Part shown: positions 6,923 through 15,222 of the stretch, piece by piece
Layout of the letters: every line of letters begins with the position of its first letter
Position numbering within the stretch: the stretch's first letter is position 1
Assembly (NCBI GenBank): GCA_902781945.1
Contig: CACZLE010000018.1
Span: 1-37,535 of the forward strand
Source: an uncultured Eubacteriales bacterium
GTDB taxonomy: Bacteria > Bacillota > Clostridia > Christensenellales > Aristaeellaceae
DNA length: 37,535 bases
Reading direction: 5' to 3'
Made by a program: the position numbers and the translations under genes
Notes under the pieces: model-generated
What the model was told of the DNA's origin: nothing
Databases searched by the model: none
Seen by the model: only the letters and a program-made list of their open reading frames with translations

Positions 6923-7627
6923 ATGAATCCCTATAAAAGAGTCATTTTGAAGCTCAGCGGCGAAGCCTTGGGCGAAAACGGACGGCTGTTCGATCAGGAG
7001 CTGATCGCCCACGTGGGCCGCATCCTGGCGGAGATTTCCCACAAAGGGATCGAGCTGGGTGTGGTCATCGGTGCGGGCAACATCTGGCGCGGGCGGCAGA
7101 GCCAGGAGATGGACGCCGTGACCGCCGACCACATGGGCATGCTGGGCACGGTGATCAACTGCCTGTGCATGCGGGACGCCGTGGAGCGCGCGGGCGCGAA
7201 AGCCGTGGTGTTCTCCGCCATCGATATGCCCCGCGTGTGCGAGCCTTATAATGTTCAGTCCGCCCGTCAGGCCATGGCGGAGGGCAAGGTGACTTTCTTT
7301 GCGGGCGGCAGCGGCAATCCCTTCTTCACCACCGATACCGCCGTGGTGCTCCGTGCCGCCGAAATGAAGGCCGAAGCCCTGCTGCTGGCCAAGAACATCG
7401 ACGGCGTATATACCGACGATCCCCGCAAGAATCCCGACGCCAAGCTGATCCGCGACATCAGCTATTCCGAAGCCCTGGACCGCCGCCTCAAGGTGATGGA
7501 CACCGCCGCCTTCGCCATGCTGAGCGAGCAGGCCATTCCCGCTGTGCGCGTGTTCGGCCTGGCCCAGCCTGAGGATATTCTGAAGGTGCTGGACGGCGAC
7601 GACTGCGGCACCGTACTGCATCCCTGA
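6923..7627 (+). CDS. pyrH: UMP kinase
   Basis: PyrH phosphorylates UMP to UDP with ATP, an essential step in pyrimidine nucleotide synthesis, and is a hexameric amino-acid-kinase-fold enzyme. The 234-residue product has KRVILKLSGEALG at the start, the VIGAGNIWRG glycine-rich loop, the ADHMGMLGTVINCL UMP-binding region and TDDPRKNPDAK near the C-terminus. I start it at ATG 6923 (AGGAGG 8 nt upstream) rather than at the in-frame ATG 6905, which lies before the ribosome site. In most bacteria frr follows; here an M24 peptidase gene does, 8 nt downstream. Confidence 0.97.
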   Translation: MNPYKRVILKLSGEALGENGRLFDQELIAHVGRILAEISHKGIELGVVIGAGNIWRGRQSQEMDAVTADHMGMLGTVINCLCMRDAVERAGAKAVVFSAIDMPRVCEPYNVQSARQAMAEGKVTFFAGGSGNPFFTTDTAVVLRAAEMKAEALLLAKNIDGVYTDDPRKNPDAKLIRDISYSEALDRRLKVMDTAAFAMLSEQAIPAVRVFGLAQPEDILKVLDGDDCGTVLHP

Positions 7628-7635
7628 GGTGAAAG

Positions 7636-8712
7636 ATGGAAACAAACCGTATCCGCCGCGTTATTGATGCCATGGGGCGCATAGGCATCCGGCAAACGCT
7701 GATCAGCGCCCCCGCCTCTCTGTTCTATCTCACTGGCAAATGGATCTACCCCGGCGAGCGCATGGTGGCGATGTATCTCAATGATCAGGGCGATATCCGC
7801 TTGTACGCCAACCGACTGTTCGCGCTGAATGGTACCGTAGATATCCCGCTGGTGGAATATGACGATACCGAGGACTGCGTGCAGATCCTGGCCGCCGATC
7901 TGGCTGCCGGAAAAATCGGCATCGACAAGGATTGGCCCAGCCGCTTCACCATTCGCCTGCTGGATGCCCGGGAAGATTTGAAACCCGTCATCGGCTCTCC
8001 CTGCATCGATCAGACCAGGCTGTATAAGGATGAAAAAGAGCTGGAGCTGATGCGCGTCAGCAGCCTGAAAAACGATGAAACCATCCTGAAAACCATCGCT
8101 CAGCTCAAGTTGGGCCTGACCGAAGGCCAGGTGGGCGATATCTACCTGAAAGAGTCCGCCGCTCTGGGTTCCAGCGGCCCCAGCTTTGAACCGCTGATCT
8201 GCTTTGGCCCCAACTGCGCCGAGCCCCACCATGTGACGGACCAGACCGTATTAAAGGCAGGCGATTCCGTCATCCTGGATGTAGGCCTCACCTGGCAGAG
8301 CTATTGCAGCGATATGACCCGCACGGTGTTTATGGGCAAGGCCACGGACGAGCAGAAGCGCGTGTATGATCTGGTGCGCGCCGCCAACGCCGCGGGCCGC
8401 GCTGCCGTGCATCCCGGCGTGCCGATGAAGGATATCGACCACGCTGCCCGCAAGGTCATTGAGGATGCGGGTTACGGCAAATATTTCATTCATCGCACCG
8501 GCCATGGCATCGGCCTGGAGGTACATGAATTCCCGGATGTCAGCGCGTCCAGCGAAGCCATTGCCAAGCCCGGCATGTGCTTCTCTGTGGAACCCGGCAT
8601 CTACCTGCCCGGCAAATTTGGCGTGCGGGTGGAGGATTTGGTGGCCGTCACCGAGGACGGCTGCGAGACGCTGAACAAAGCGCCCCGCGATCTGGTGGAG
8701 ATTCCCGTATAA
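7636..8712 (+). CDS. Xaa-Pro aminopeptidase-type M24 metallopeptidase
   Basis: A 358-residue cytoplasmic dimetal peptidase of the PepP/PepQ group, which removes N-terminal residues before proline or splits X-Pro dipeptides. Residues 1-125 form a creatinase-N domain and 135-355 the pita-bread M24 domain. All five metal ligands are visible: D215 (LDVGLTW), D226 (SDMTRT), H290 (TGHGIGLEVHE), E319 (VEPGIY) and E333 (VEDLVAV). The ATG is preceded by GAGGTGAAAG, 8 nt after pyrH, so the two form one operon, closed by the terminator at 8728. Aminopeptidase or prolidase cannot be told apart by eye. Confidence 0.93.
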   Translation: METNRIRRVIDAMGRIGIRQTLISAPASLFYLTGKWIYPGERMVAMYLNDQGDIRLYANRLFALNGTVDIPLVEYDDTEDCVQILAADLAAGKIGIDKDWPSRFTIRLLDAREDLKPVIGSPCIDQTRLYKDEKELELMRVSSLKNDETILKTIAQLKLGLTEGQVGDIYLKESAALGSSGPSFEPLICFGPNCAEPHHVTDQTVLKAGDSVILDVGLTWQSYCSDMTRTVFMGKATDEQKRVYDLVRAANAAGRAAVHPGVPMKDIDHAARKVIEDAGYGKYFIHRTGHGIGLEVHEFPDVSASSEAIAKPGMCFSVEPGIYLPGKFGVRVEDLVAVTEDGCETLNKAPRDLVEIPV

Positions 8713-8727
8713 CGTCCTATTCCCCAT

Positions 8728-8766
8728 GGGCGCAGTTTTATCGGCTGCGCCCTGTTTTTATTTTTT
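8728..8766 (+). terminator. Intrinsic terminator after the pyrH-M24 operon
   Basis: GGGCGCAG (8728-8735) pairs perfectly with CTGCGCCC (8745-8752), 9-nt loop, followed by a T-rich tail (TGTTTTTATTTTTT). Confidence 0.9.
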
Positions 8767-8825
8767 CATCCTGCAAAAAATCCGTACGCGGCTGTGTCTG
8801 TATAGGTGAAGGAGGTGATCAGCTG

Positions 8826-9347
8826 ATGGATTGTTGCAAGGGCCCGGACAATCCGTCCTCCAATGAGGAAATAATCACCCAATTGATCCAAAAGTACCAG
8901 ATTCCGCTCAAACGCATGTGCTGCGTATGGCTGAAGGATGCCGCGCTGGCGGAGGATGCCACCCAGGAAACCTTTCTGAAAGCCTATGCCGCCTTATCGG
9001 ATTTTCGGGGCGAATGCAGCGAAAAGACCTGGCTGACGCGCATTGCCGTCAACGTATGCCGCAACCTGCGGCGGGGATGGTGGTTCAATCATGTGGACCG
9101 CTCGGTGGAGATCGAGCGATTGCCCGAAACCGCCGTTCCCTTTGAGGACAAAGACGAAGGCCTCCTCGAAACCGTTGCCGCCCTGCCCCTTCGGCTGCGC
9201 GAAATCATCCTGCTGTACTACTTTCAGGACATGAACATGAGCGAAATCTCCGAAACCTTGAACCTATCCGTTTCCACCGTCTCCCGGCGGCTGGAAAAAG
9301 CAAGACAGCAGCTGCGCGCTCAGCTGGAAAAGGAGGGAATGGTATGA
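8826..9347 (+). CDS. ECF-type RNA polymerase sigma factor
   Basis: A 173-residue sigma-70 family factor with only regions 2 and 4, as in extracytoplasmic-function factors. Region 2 is seen at about residues 18-85 (LAEDATQETFLKAY, then TWLTRIAVNVCRNLRR), and region 4 at 118-170 (LPLRLREIILLYYFQDMNMSEIS, then the recognition helix NLSVSTVSRRLEKAR). ATG 8826 is chosen because AAGGAGGTGATC lies 5-8 nt upstream; the long frame extending into the M24 gene is not used. The stop overlaps the start of the next gene (ATGA), which codes for a membrane protein that probably holds this factor inactive. The 60-nt upstream region has no clear housekeeping promoter, so self-activation is possible. Confidence 0.92.
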   Translation: MDCCKGPDNPSSNEEIITQLIQKYQIPLKRMCCVWLKDAALAEDATQETFLKAYAALSDFRGECSEKTWLTRIAVNVCRNLRRGWWFNHVDRSVEIERLPETAVPFEDKDEGLLETVAALPLRLREIILLYYFQDMNMSEISETLNLSVSTVSRRLEKARQQLRAQLEKEGMV

Positions 9348-10516
9348 CGGATGAGGAAATCAGGCAAGCCCTGCATAAAGCCATGGACCGCAGATTATCC
9401 GGCATGCGGGAGGATCCTTTCCTGGCGCAGCGCGTGCTGGCTGGAACGAAAGGAGAGAAACCCATGAAAAAGAAACTGTCCGTATCGCTGGCATTGGCGC
9501 TGGCGCTGATCCTGATGGCCTCGGTGGCCTTGGCCGCCGGACTGGGGCTGTTTGACAAGCTGGCGGAGCGCTGGGAGGATTCCCGGTTATCTGAGCTCAG
9601 CACGATTTCAGACGTTATCGGCGTTACCGTAACCACGGATGACGGCATCACCGTCGAGATCGATCAATGTTATTACGAAGGAGACCGCGTGTTCATTTCC
9701 TATCGGGAAAGCGGCAATCTGTACAGCTGTGTCCGCCACGAAGGCGCGCCGTCAAGTGATATTCAATGGGATTGGACGGAAAAGGATTTTATCTGCGCTG
9801 AAAATATGATATCCGATGTTCCCGCCCAGCAGGAAGATCTTCTGTGGCTGAATGGCGAAGGGCAGCGCTGGGAAGAAGTATATCACGCCTCCATCCATGA
9901 CGGTCTGACCCTGGCAGACGGCACCTATCTGGAGATCATCGGCGGCGATATCACCGTGCAGGAGGACGGCAGCATCATTGGCTGGAAGGAATGTGTGATT
10001 CCTGCCTGGAAACAGGCCGATACGCTGGAAATCAAGGCCATCCTGTTCCGCACCAACAGCATCGTTTTCCAGGATGGCAAGAATTACAGAAAAGCAACCA
10101 CCCGCGGCGAGGACACCGATATTCTCTTTACCGTAAAGCGCAATGAGGATCTGAATTATCTCAGCGGTACCTTCATGAATGATGTATATGCCGTTGCCGC
10201 CGATTTTAAAGCGGGAAAGATCGATATTCGCGGTGAGATCCGTCTCTCTTGCCCCGAAGAGTGGGTCAAAGCCCATGATGACTGGGATTACCACAGCAGC
10301 GAAGATTTGATCGAGGAATACAGCCTCTACGTCGGGGATGTGCCGCTGGAGAACGGGGGTCCGGAATGGGAACGCTATGATGAACACATGATCTTCTTCG
10401 GGCTTCAGTACAGCCGCCCCGAAACCCTGGAAGGACTCAAGCTGGTGCCCATCTACACTCAAAGCGGAGCGCATCTGCAAGAGGCCATCCCCCTGGTCAA
10501 GCCTGTGAACAATTGA
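9344..10516 (+). CDS. Single-pass membrane protein, probable anti-sigma factor
   Basis: This 390-residue protein overlaps the sigma gene by 4 nt. It has a short cytoplasmic segment (residues 1-42, helical, charged), one transmembrane helix (about 45-67, LSVSLALALALILMASVALAA) and a large outside domain of about 320 residues rich in beta-type sequence. The order cytoplasmic helix, one membrane span and sensor domain, with translational coupling to an ECF sigma, is the usual design of anti-sigma factors. No zinc-binding HxxxCxxC motif is present. The outside domain resembles the DUF4179-type regulators of clostridia only loosely, and what it senses is unknown. Confidence 0.72.
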   Translation: MTDEEIRQALHKAMDRRLSGMREDPFLAQRVLAGTKGEKPMKKKLSVSLALALALILMASVALAAGLGLFDKLAERWEDSRLSELSTISDVIGVTVTTDDGITVEIDQCYYEGDRVFISYRESGNLYSCVRHEGAPSSDIQWDWTEKDFICAENMISDVPAQQEDLLWLNGEGQRWEEVYHASIHDGLTLADGTYLEIIGGDITVQEDGSIIGWKECVIPAWKQADTLEIKAILFRTNSIVFQDGKNYRKATTRGEDTDILFTVKRNEDLNYLSGTFMNDVYAVAADFKAGKIDIRGEIRLSCPEEWVKAHDDWDYHSSEDLIEEYSLYVGDVPLENGGPEWERYDEHMIFFGLQYSRPETLEGLKLVPIYTQSGAHLQEAIPLVKPVNN

Positions 10517-10519
10517 TCG

Positions 10520-10546
10520 AAAAAGCCCGCCGGAATTTCCGGCGGG
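10520..10546 (-). terminator. Intrinsic terminator in the convergent gap
   Basis: CCCGCCGGA (10526-10534) pairs with TCCGGCGGG (10538-10546) with a 3-nt loop. On the minus strand it is followed by five T (10520-10524), so it mainly ends the spoIID-like operon; on the plus strand it may weakly end the sigma operon. Confidence 0.8.
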
Positions 10547-10552
10547 TCCATA

Positions 10553-12259
10553 CTATTGTTTTTCCACAAATTTTTCCATCACATAGCCCTCGATGGCATC
10601 GGTTTTCACCTTCAGCCAGCCGTCGGGCAATTGCTCCTCCACGATCAGCTCCTGGCCGTAATACAGCAGGCGCAGGATCTCGCCTTCTATGCTGGGCGCG
10701 CTGCGCAGGTTCAGGGAGGAATTGACGCCGATCTGCGTCACCTTGGCTTTCCATTCCCCTGCCTGTAATACGGAAGTAACTGGCATCAGCGTGGGCCGGG
10801 GCGTGGGCGTGGCTGGCGGGCCGGGGGTGGTCAGATAATCCGCCGATACAGGCGTTGGCAGCGTCACCGCCGTATCCGTCTGTTTGAAGGTCAAACCGGG
10901 ATAATAGAAGCGCAGGATCTGATCACAAGTCCACCCATATTGAGCCGCCATCCATTGGGCTCCCCGCTGGCTCAGGCCCACCCCGTGCCCATAGCGGCGG
11001 GAGGCGATCTCAAAGGCGGTTTCCGTCTCCGTGACGGTCAGGATCTCGTTTTGAGAGCCGTTGATGGTGAGATTCAGCAGCGGCAGCAGCGTGTCAAACA
11101 CGGGTATGTCCACCGTCAAGTCCTGCTCAATCTTGCTGAATGGCGCCTCAGGCGCCACGGTTGGCGAAGGATCCGGCGTGGCCGTCACCTGGAAGATGCT
11201 CATTTCCACATCGTCCTGGGCCGCCTGGCTGGGGACGCGGCGGGCCTCAGCCTGCACGGTCAGCCGCAGACGGGACATCACCAGGGAATCCTTGCTGCCC
11301 TTGGGTGTATGCAGCTGCGCGCCCGTCACCGCCGTGATCCGGATATCTTCCTTTTCCCCGGTATATCCCAGGGAGATAAGCTGTTCGGACAGCATCAGCT
11401 TTACAGCCTCCGTGAAGGCTTCATTGCCGATGATCCCATCCTTTGGCGCTTTCTCCAGGCTCGTTTTCTTGACCACGCTTTCCGGATTTTCCACATCGTA
11501 AGGGTCCTCGTGCATGGTGATATGGCTGCCCGCGCCCTTCCCCCACACATGGTCCGGGATCTCCACCTGGCCGCCGTTGCTGGCGGTATAATAGCAGTTT
11601 GCCAAGGTATTTTTGTCATAGCCGCAGATCCCGGCGGTTTCTTTCACTGCGGTTTCCGCGTTTTTGTTCTCCTTCTGATAGCCTCGATATACCTGATCGT
11701 TGGTGTTGTCCACCAGATCATAGGCTCCTTTACCGCCCGTTCTCCGTAGGGCGTAAGTTCGCGCCGCGATGGCCTGGGCTTTCAGGGCTTCCAGCGGAAA
11801 TGCGTCGTTCATTTCGTAGGGCACAACGCCCAAAAGATATTCCTCAACGGGGATATGGAGCACGGGCGCAAGGCTTTTTTCGCTGACCGTCAAATGCAGA
11901 TCGCCGCAGTAAAGCGGATAGGCCCCGTTGATCCGCAGCCCGTTTTCCTTGCCGTCCTGAACCGCATGGCGCAGCAATACGGCTTCCTTCCCCATATCCA
12001 GGGACATACCCTCATAATACAGGATGATCCGCCCTGAAGCGCAGGACAGCTTCAACTGCGAACCCCGCTGAAAGGAAAGATCGCCCACGGTATAGCTGCC
12101 GTCCAAAGAGAGCGTGACCTGATCTGTCAGCTCCAATTTGGTCAATAACACCCGCACAACGTTTTTTTCCGCCCAGGCAGGCAGCGAAAAAAGCAGCGCC
12201 GCCGCCAACAGGATCAGCGGCACGATCCTTGAAATGAGCTTTTTGATCCTGTGTCCCAA
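10553..12259 (-). CDS. SpoIID/LytB-domain secreted protein with C-terminal SH3
   Basis: A 568-residue exported protein. Signal peptide at 1-30 (IVPLILLAAALLFSLPAWAE). The SpoIID/LytB domain (about 130-460) shows VVPYEMNDAFPLEALKAQAIAART and, near its end, YGHGVGLSQRGAQWMA. A proline/threonine-rich linker (about 475-495) leads to a bacterial SH3 domain (about 505-568, SLNLRSAPSIEGEIL, then GWLKVKT). SpoIID is known as a lytic transglycosylase that removes stem-less glycan during engulfment; LytB relatives enhance amidases. Start is TTG 12259 with AAGGAG 7 nt upstream; no ATG lies nearby. Third gene of an operon with a papain-like protein and a methyltransferase. The extra length and SH3 domain suggest a wall-remodelling role outside strict sporulation, which is an inference. 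Confidence 0.88.
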   Translation of the reverse strand: MGHRIKKLISRIVPLILLAAALLFSLPAWAEKNVVRVLLTKLELTDQVTLSLDGSYTVGDLSFQRGSQLKLSCASGRIILYYEGMSLDMGKEAVLLRHAVQDGKENGLRINGAYPLYCGDLHLTVSEKSLAPVLHIPVEEYLLGVVPYEMNDAFPLEALKAQAIAARTYALRRTGGKGAYDLVDNTNDQVYRGYQKENKNAETAVKETAGICGYDKNTLANCYYTASNGGQVEIPDHVWGKGAGSHITMHEDPYDVENPESVVKKTSLEKAPKDGIIGNEAFTEAVKLMLSEQLISLGYTGEKEDIRITAVTGAQLHTPKGSKDSLVMSRLRLTVQAEARRVPSQAAQDDVEMSIFQVTATPDPSPTVAPEAPFSKIEQDLTVDIPVFDTLLPLLNLTINGSQNEILTVTETETAFEIASRRYGHGVGLSQRGAQWMAAQYGWTCDQILRFYYPGLTFKQTDTAVTLPTPVSADYLTTPGPPATPTPRPTLMPVTSVLQAGEWKAKVTQIGVNSSLNLRSAPSIEGEILRLLYYGQELIVEEQLPDGWLKVKTDAIEGYVMEKFVEKQ

Positions 12260-12272
12260 TGATTATCTCCTT

Positions 12273-12920
12273 TCACAGGGCATGCAGCAAGTTGAAATCC
12301 CGAATGGTGTAGCAGGAGGCCCAATACATGGCGTACTGGGTCTGGTATCCCAGGAAAACGCCGGCGTCGTTCGTTATGCGAGATGTGATGGCGCTGTCCA
12401 TGACGACCTCCCGCACGATGGAGCGGATGCGCTCGTCCAGCGTTTCGCTGTATGGATCGATGACCAACACCTGCTTTTCATCGTTTTCGGTCCGCGCACC
12501 CATCAGGGCCACGATATGCCCCACCCGCAGGTTGCAAAGCGCCACGCCGTGCTTTTCCAACAGATGCGTCCACAGCGTGTCCTTATCGTTGCGCAGGCCG
12601 TCAAATTCATACCGAAATCCGAATCTATCCGCCCAGCCCTTTTTCATCATGGCGGAGAGCAGCGCGGGGCGATCCGTTCCGTCGTCCCCCCTGCCGCCGT
12701 TGGCCATGGAGAATTCCGCCAGTTCGTCCGGGTCAAACATCTTGCCGGTGAGCCATTGCCCGCAATGGCAGATAGAAAACACACCGCAGCCAGCGTTGGA
12801 TAATGTCGCTATCTGCGGTGTTACATAGTCATAAGGATGTGTCCACAGCCTGCTGCGCTGGTTGAACACGGTCATAGTCTTTCCCTGGTACGATAGATCA
12901 ATACGCTTTCCCGTTTCCAT
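12273..12920 (-). CDS. Papain-like cysteine peptidase fold protein (C39-like)
   Basis: A 215-residue protein without signal peptide. The likely catalytic residues are in the expected order: C45 in SNAGCGVFS, H135 in VGHIVALMG and D155 in LVIDPYSE, as in C39-like (peptidase_C39_2) domains. I start it at ATG 12920, where GGAGG lies 6 nt upstream; the earlier in-frame starts lie inside the end of the methyltransferase gene. It lies 13 nt before the SpoIID-like gene. Proteins of this group can be peptidases, transglutaminase-like or inactive; the substrate is unknown. Confidence 0.68.
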   Translation of the reverse strand: METGKRIDLSYQGKTMTVFNQRSRLWTHPYDYVTPQIATLSNAGCGVFSICHCGQWLTGKMFDPDELAEFSMANGGRGDDGTDRPALLSAMMKKGWADRFGFRYEFDGLRNDKDTLWTHLLEKHGVALCNLRVGHIVALMGARTENDEKQVLVIDPYSETLDERIRSIVREVVMDSAITSRITNDAGVFLGYQTQYAMYWASCYTIRDFNLLHAL

Positions 12921-12931
12921 ATATGCCTCCG

Positions 12932-13519
12932 TCATTGCCATTTCCAGCCCATGGCCAGGCCCACAAAGGGCCGCGCCAGCCGGTAGGAAATATCGCCGAA
13001 CCCCGCTTCCTCCATGGATTTGAGCAGGTCGCGGGGACGCACGTGCTCCTCGCCGTCGGAAATGCCCAGGAAGTCCGCCGCCCGGCGCAGGACCTCCGGC
13101 ATCCCGGCAACTGAAATGAGCAGCTGGCCGCAGGGCTTGAGCACGCGCAGGGCTTCCTTCAAAAGCGCCGTGCCGCAGTCGGCGTCGTTTTTATCGATCT
13201 GGAGAAAGACGGCGTCAAAGCTCTCGTCCCGCCAGGGAATATCCTCCTTGCGGGCGCAAAAGATCTCAGCGTCCGGCAGGGCTTCCCGCAGCATGCGAGC
13301 GTCCTCGTTTTCCTGTGCGATACCGCAGGCCCGCAGGCTGAATTTCTGCGTCAGATGGCGCAGCAGGCCGGTATCCTTGCAGCTCATATCCAGCACGGTG
13401 TTATAGTCATCCACCACGCTCCACTGGGCCAGCGCCTTCTGCGCGCCGCTCAGCTTGACGCCGGTGGTGGTATCACCGAAAATACGCAGCCCCGTTCTAC
13501 CCTGAACCCGATCCAGCAT
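12932..13519 (-). CDS. Class I SAM-dependent methyltransferase-like protein
   Basis: A 195-residue protein with the Rossmann methyltransferase layout: motif I region TVLDMSCKDTG (42-51), an acidic residue at the end of strand 2 (GIAQENED), DESFDAVFLQ as motif IV, and LKEALRVLKPCGQLLISVAG as post-motif region. Motif I is degenerate: the usual GxGxG is replaced by SCKDTG, so SAM binding may be weak or changed. Start ATG 13519 with GGGGGAA upstream. It heads the three-gene operon ending with the SpoIID-like gene, and a dyad covers its promoter region. Substrate unknown. Confidence 0.7.
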   Translation of the reverse strand: MLDRVQGRTGLRIFGDTTTGVKLSGAQKALAQWSVVDDYNTVLDMSCKDTGLLRHLTQKFSLRACGIAQENEDARMLREALPDAEIFCARKEDIPWRDESFDAVFLQIDKNDADCGTALLKEALRVLKPCGQLLISVAGMPEVLRRAADFLGISDGEEHVRPRDLLKSMEEAGFGDISYRLARPFVGLAMGWKWQ

Positions 13520-13539
13520 AGCCGTTCCCCCAAATAAAA

Positions 13540-13571
13540 AATCACTTCGTCGAATGTACGAAGTGATTATA
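13540..13571 (-). promoter_or_regulatory. Promoter -10 overlapping an 11-bp inverted repeat
   Basis: AATCACTTCGT (13540-13550) and ACGAAGTGATT (13558-13568) are perfect inverted repeats with a 7-nt spacer. On the minus strand TATAAT (13566-13571) overlaps the right arm, and six T (13535-13540) follow the left arm. It could be a repressor operator over the start site of the methyltransferase operon, or a short terminator of something upstream. No good -35 box is seen. Confidence 0.55.
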
Positions 13572-13635
13572 ACACACTTTTGAAATAAATGCACGATATT
13601 TTTGTAATAATTTTTTAATAAATTTCTTTAATTTT

Positions 13636-14514
13636 TTATTTTTTCAGCGCCCATGCAGCGTGCTCGGCCACAACCGGGGAAGGACTGTCTTTCAACGCCT
13701 CCATCTCCTCCCGATACTGTTCCCCTTGATGGGCGGCGGTCAGAACAGCCTGGGCCAGGATACGGTTGCGGATGGCGTAGTTTTTTCCGTATAGCTCCCC
13801 AAAGTGGGCCAGCGTTTCCGCATCGCAGCGCAGCAGTTCCGCCAGGGTAAAGTCATCCGTGCCGCTGCGTTCCCGCTCCTTCTGCGCGTTTGCTGGGCAG
13901 ACCCGCTGGCAGATCTCGCAGCCCAAGATGCCCTTCGCGCCCTCCTCCGTGCCGATCAAGGAGCGCATTTCCTCTGGCATCGGCTTGCCGTTCATCATGT
14001 GGAAACGGATGCAGCGTTCCTTGATAAAGCCATTTTCCATAATGGCCCCTGTGGGACAGGCGGCCATGCAGCGCCTGCATCGGGTGCAGGGCAGCTGATC
14101 CACCGGATACGGGATCATGGGCGTCGGGTCTATCTTTTCGGAAAGGCCCAGCAGCTCCATACAGAAACGGGAGCCGATTTTTGGCAGATAGTTGAGCGTA
14201 TTCAGTCCCGTTCCAAACGCCGCCAGCCGCCTGCACATGGGTTTCAAGCGCAGATTGCTGAGCCGCCAGGTTTGTACGCCGTATTCCGCCGTCAGCCTCT
14301 CCCCCAGCAGCTTCGCCTGATGATAGGCCCTGTTGCTGCACGGATAAAAACGATCCACCAGCCTGCCGCCAGGCGTGTAGGTCCGCGTCAGCAGCACCAG
14401 AGTACGCACGCCCTTTGGCGCACCATCCTCTGGCATCGGCATAAAGCAATAAGCCGCAGAGAAACCATACTCTGCGGCCAATTGGCTGATTGTTTGATGG
14501 GTCAGCGCGGTCAT
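13636..14514 (-). CDS. QueG-like double [4Fe-4S] protein (epoxyqueuosine reductase-type)
   Basis: A 292-residue protein with two ferredoxin-type cysteine sets: C143, C146, C149, C153 (CTRCRRCMAACP) and C199, C202, C206 (CEICQRVCP), with C168 (KERCIRF) probably completing the second cluster. This pattern and the C-terminal helical repeats are as in QueG, the cobalamin-dependent enzyme that reduces epoxyqueuosine to queuosine in tRNA; the protein is shorter than typical QueG (about 370) because the N-terminal domain is reduced. It may therefore be a QueG paralogue with another substrate. The start lies 2 nt after the upp stop and has no clear ribosome site, so it probably depends on translation of upp. 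Confidence 0.7.
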   Translation of the reverse strand: MTALTHQTISQLAAEYGFSAAYCFMPMPEDGAPKGVRTLVLLTRTYTPGGRLVDRFYPCSNRAYHQAKLLGERLTAEYGVQTWRLSNLRLKPMCRRLAAFGTGLNTLNYLPKIGSRFCMELLGLSEKIDPTPMIPYPVDQLPCTRCRRCMAACPTGAIMENGFIKERCIRFHMMNGKPMPEEMRSLIGTEEGAKGILGCEICQRVCPANAQKERERSGTDDFTLAELLRCDAETLAHFGELYGKNYAIRNRILAQAVLTAAHQGEQYREEMEALKDSPSPVVAEHAAWALKK

Positions 14515-14516
14515 GT

Positions 14517-15173
<657 letters not shown>

Positions 15174-15185
15174 CTAACCTTATTT

Positions 15186-15214
15186 ATTATATCGGAAAAT
15201 GCCGCCGGGGGCAA
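15186..15214 (-). promoter_or_regulatory. Promoter of upp
   Basis: On the minus strand TTGCCC (15209-15214) and TATAAT (15186-15191) are separated by 17 nt, 40 nt before the upp start. Confidence 0.72.
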
Positions 15215-15222
15215 CCCCTTTT

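Noticed and set aside
8577..8825. N-terminal extension of the sigma factor to 256 residues
   Set aside because: The extension overlaps the M24 peptidase end and a strong terminator, and the ATG at 8826 has an ideal ribosome site.
12960..13110. Short frames inside the methyltransferase gene as separate small proteins
   Set aside because: They are out-of-frame shadows with no start signals.
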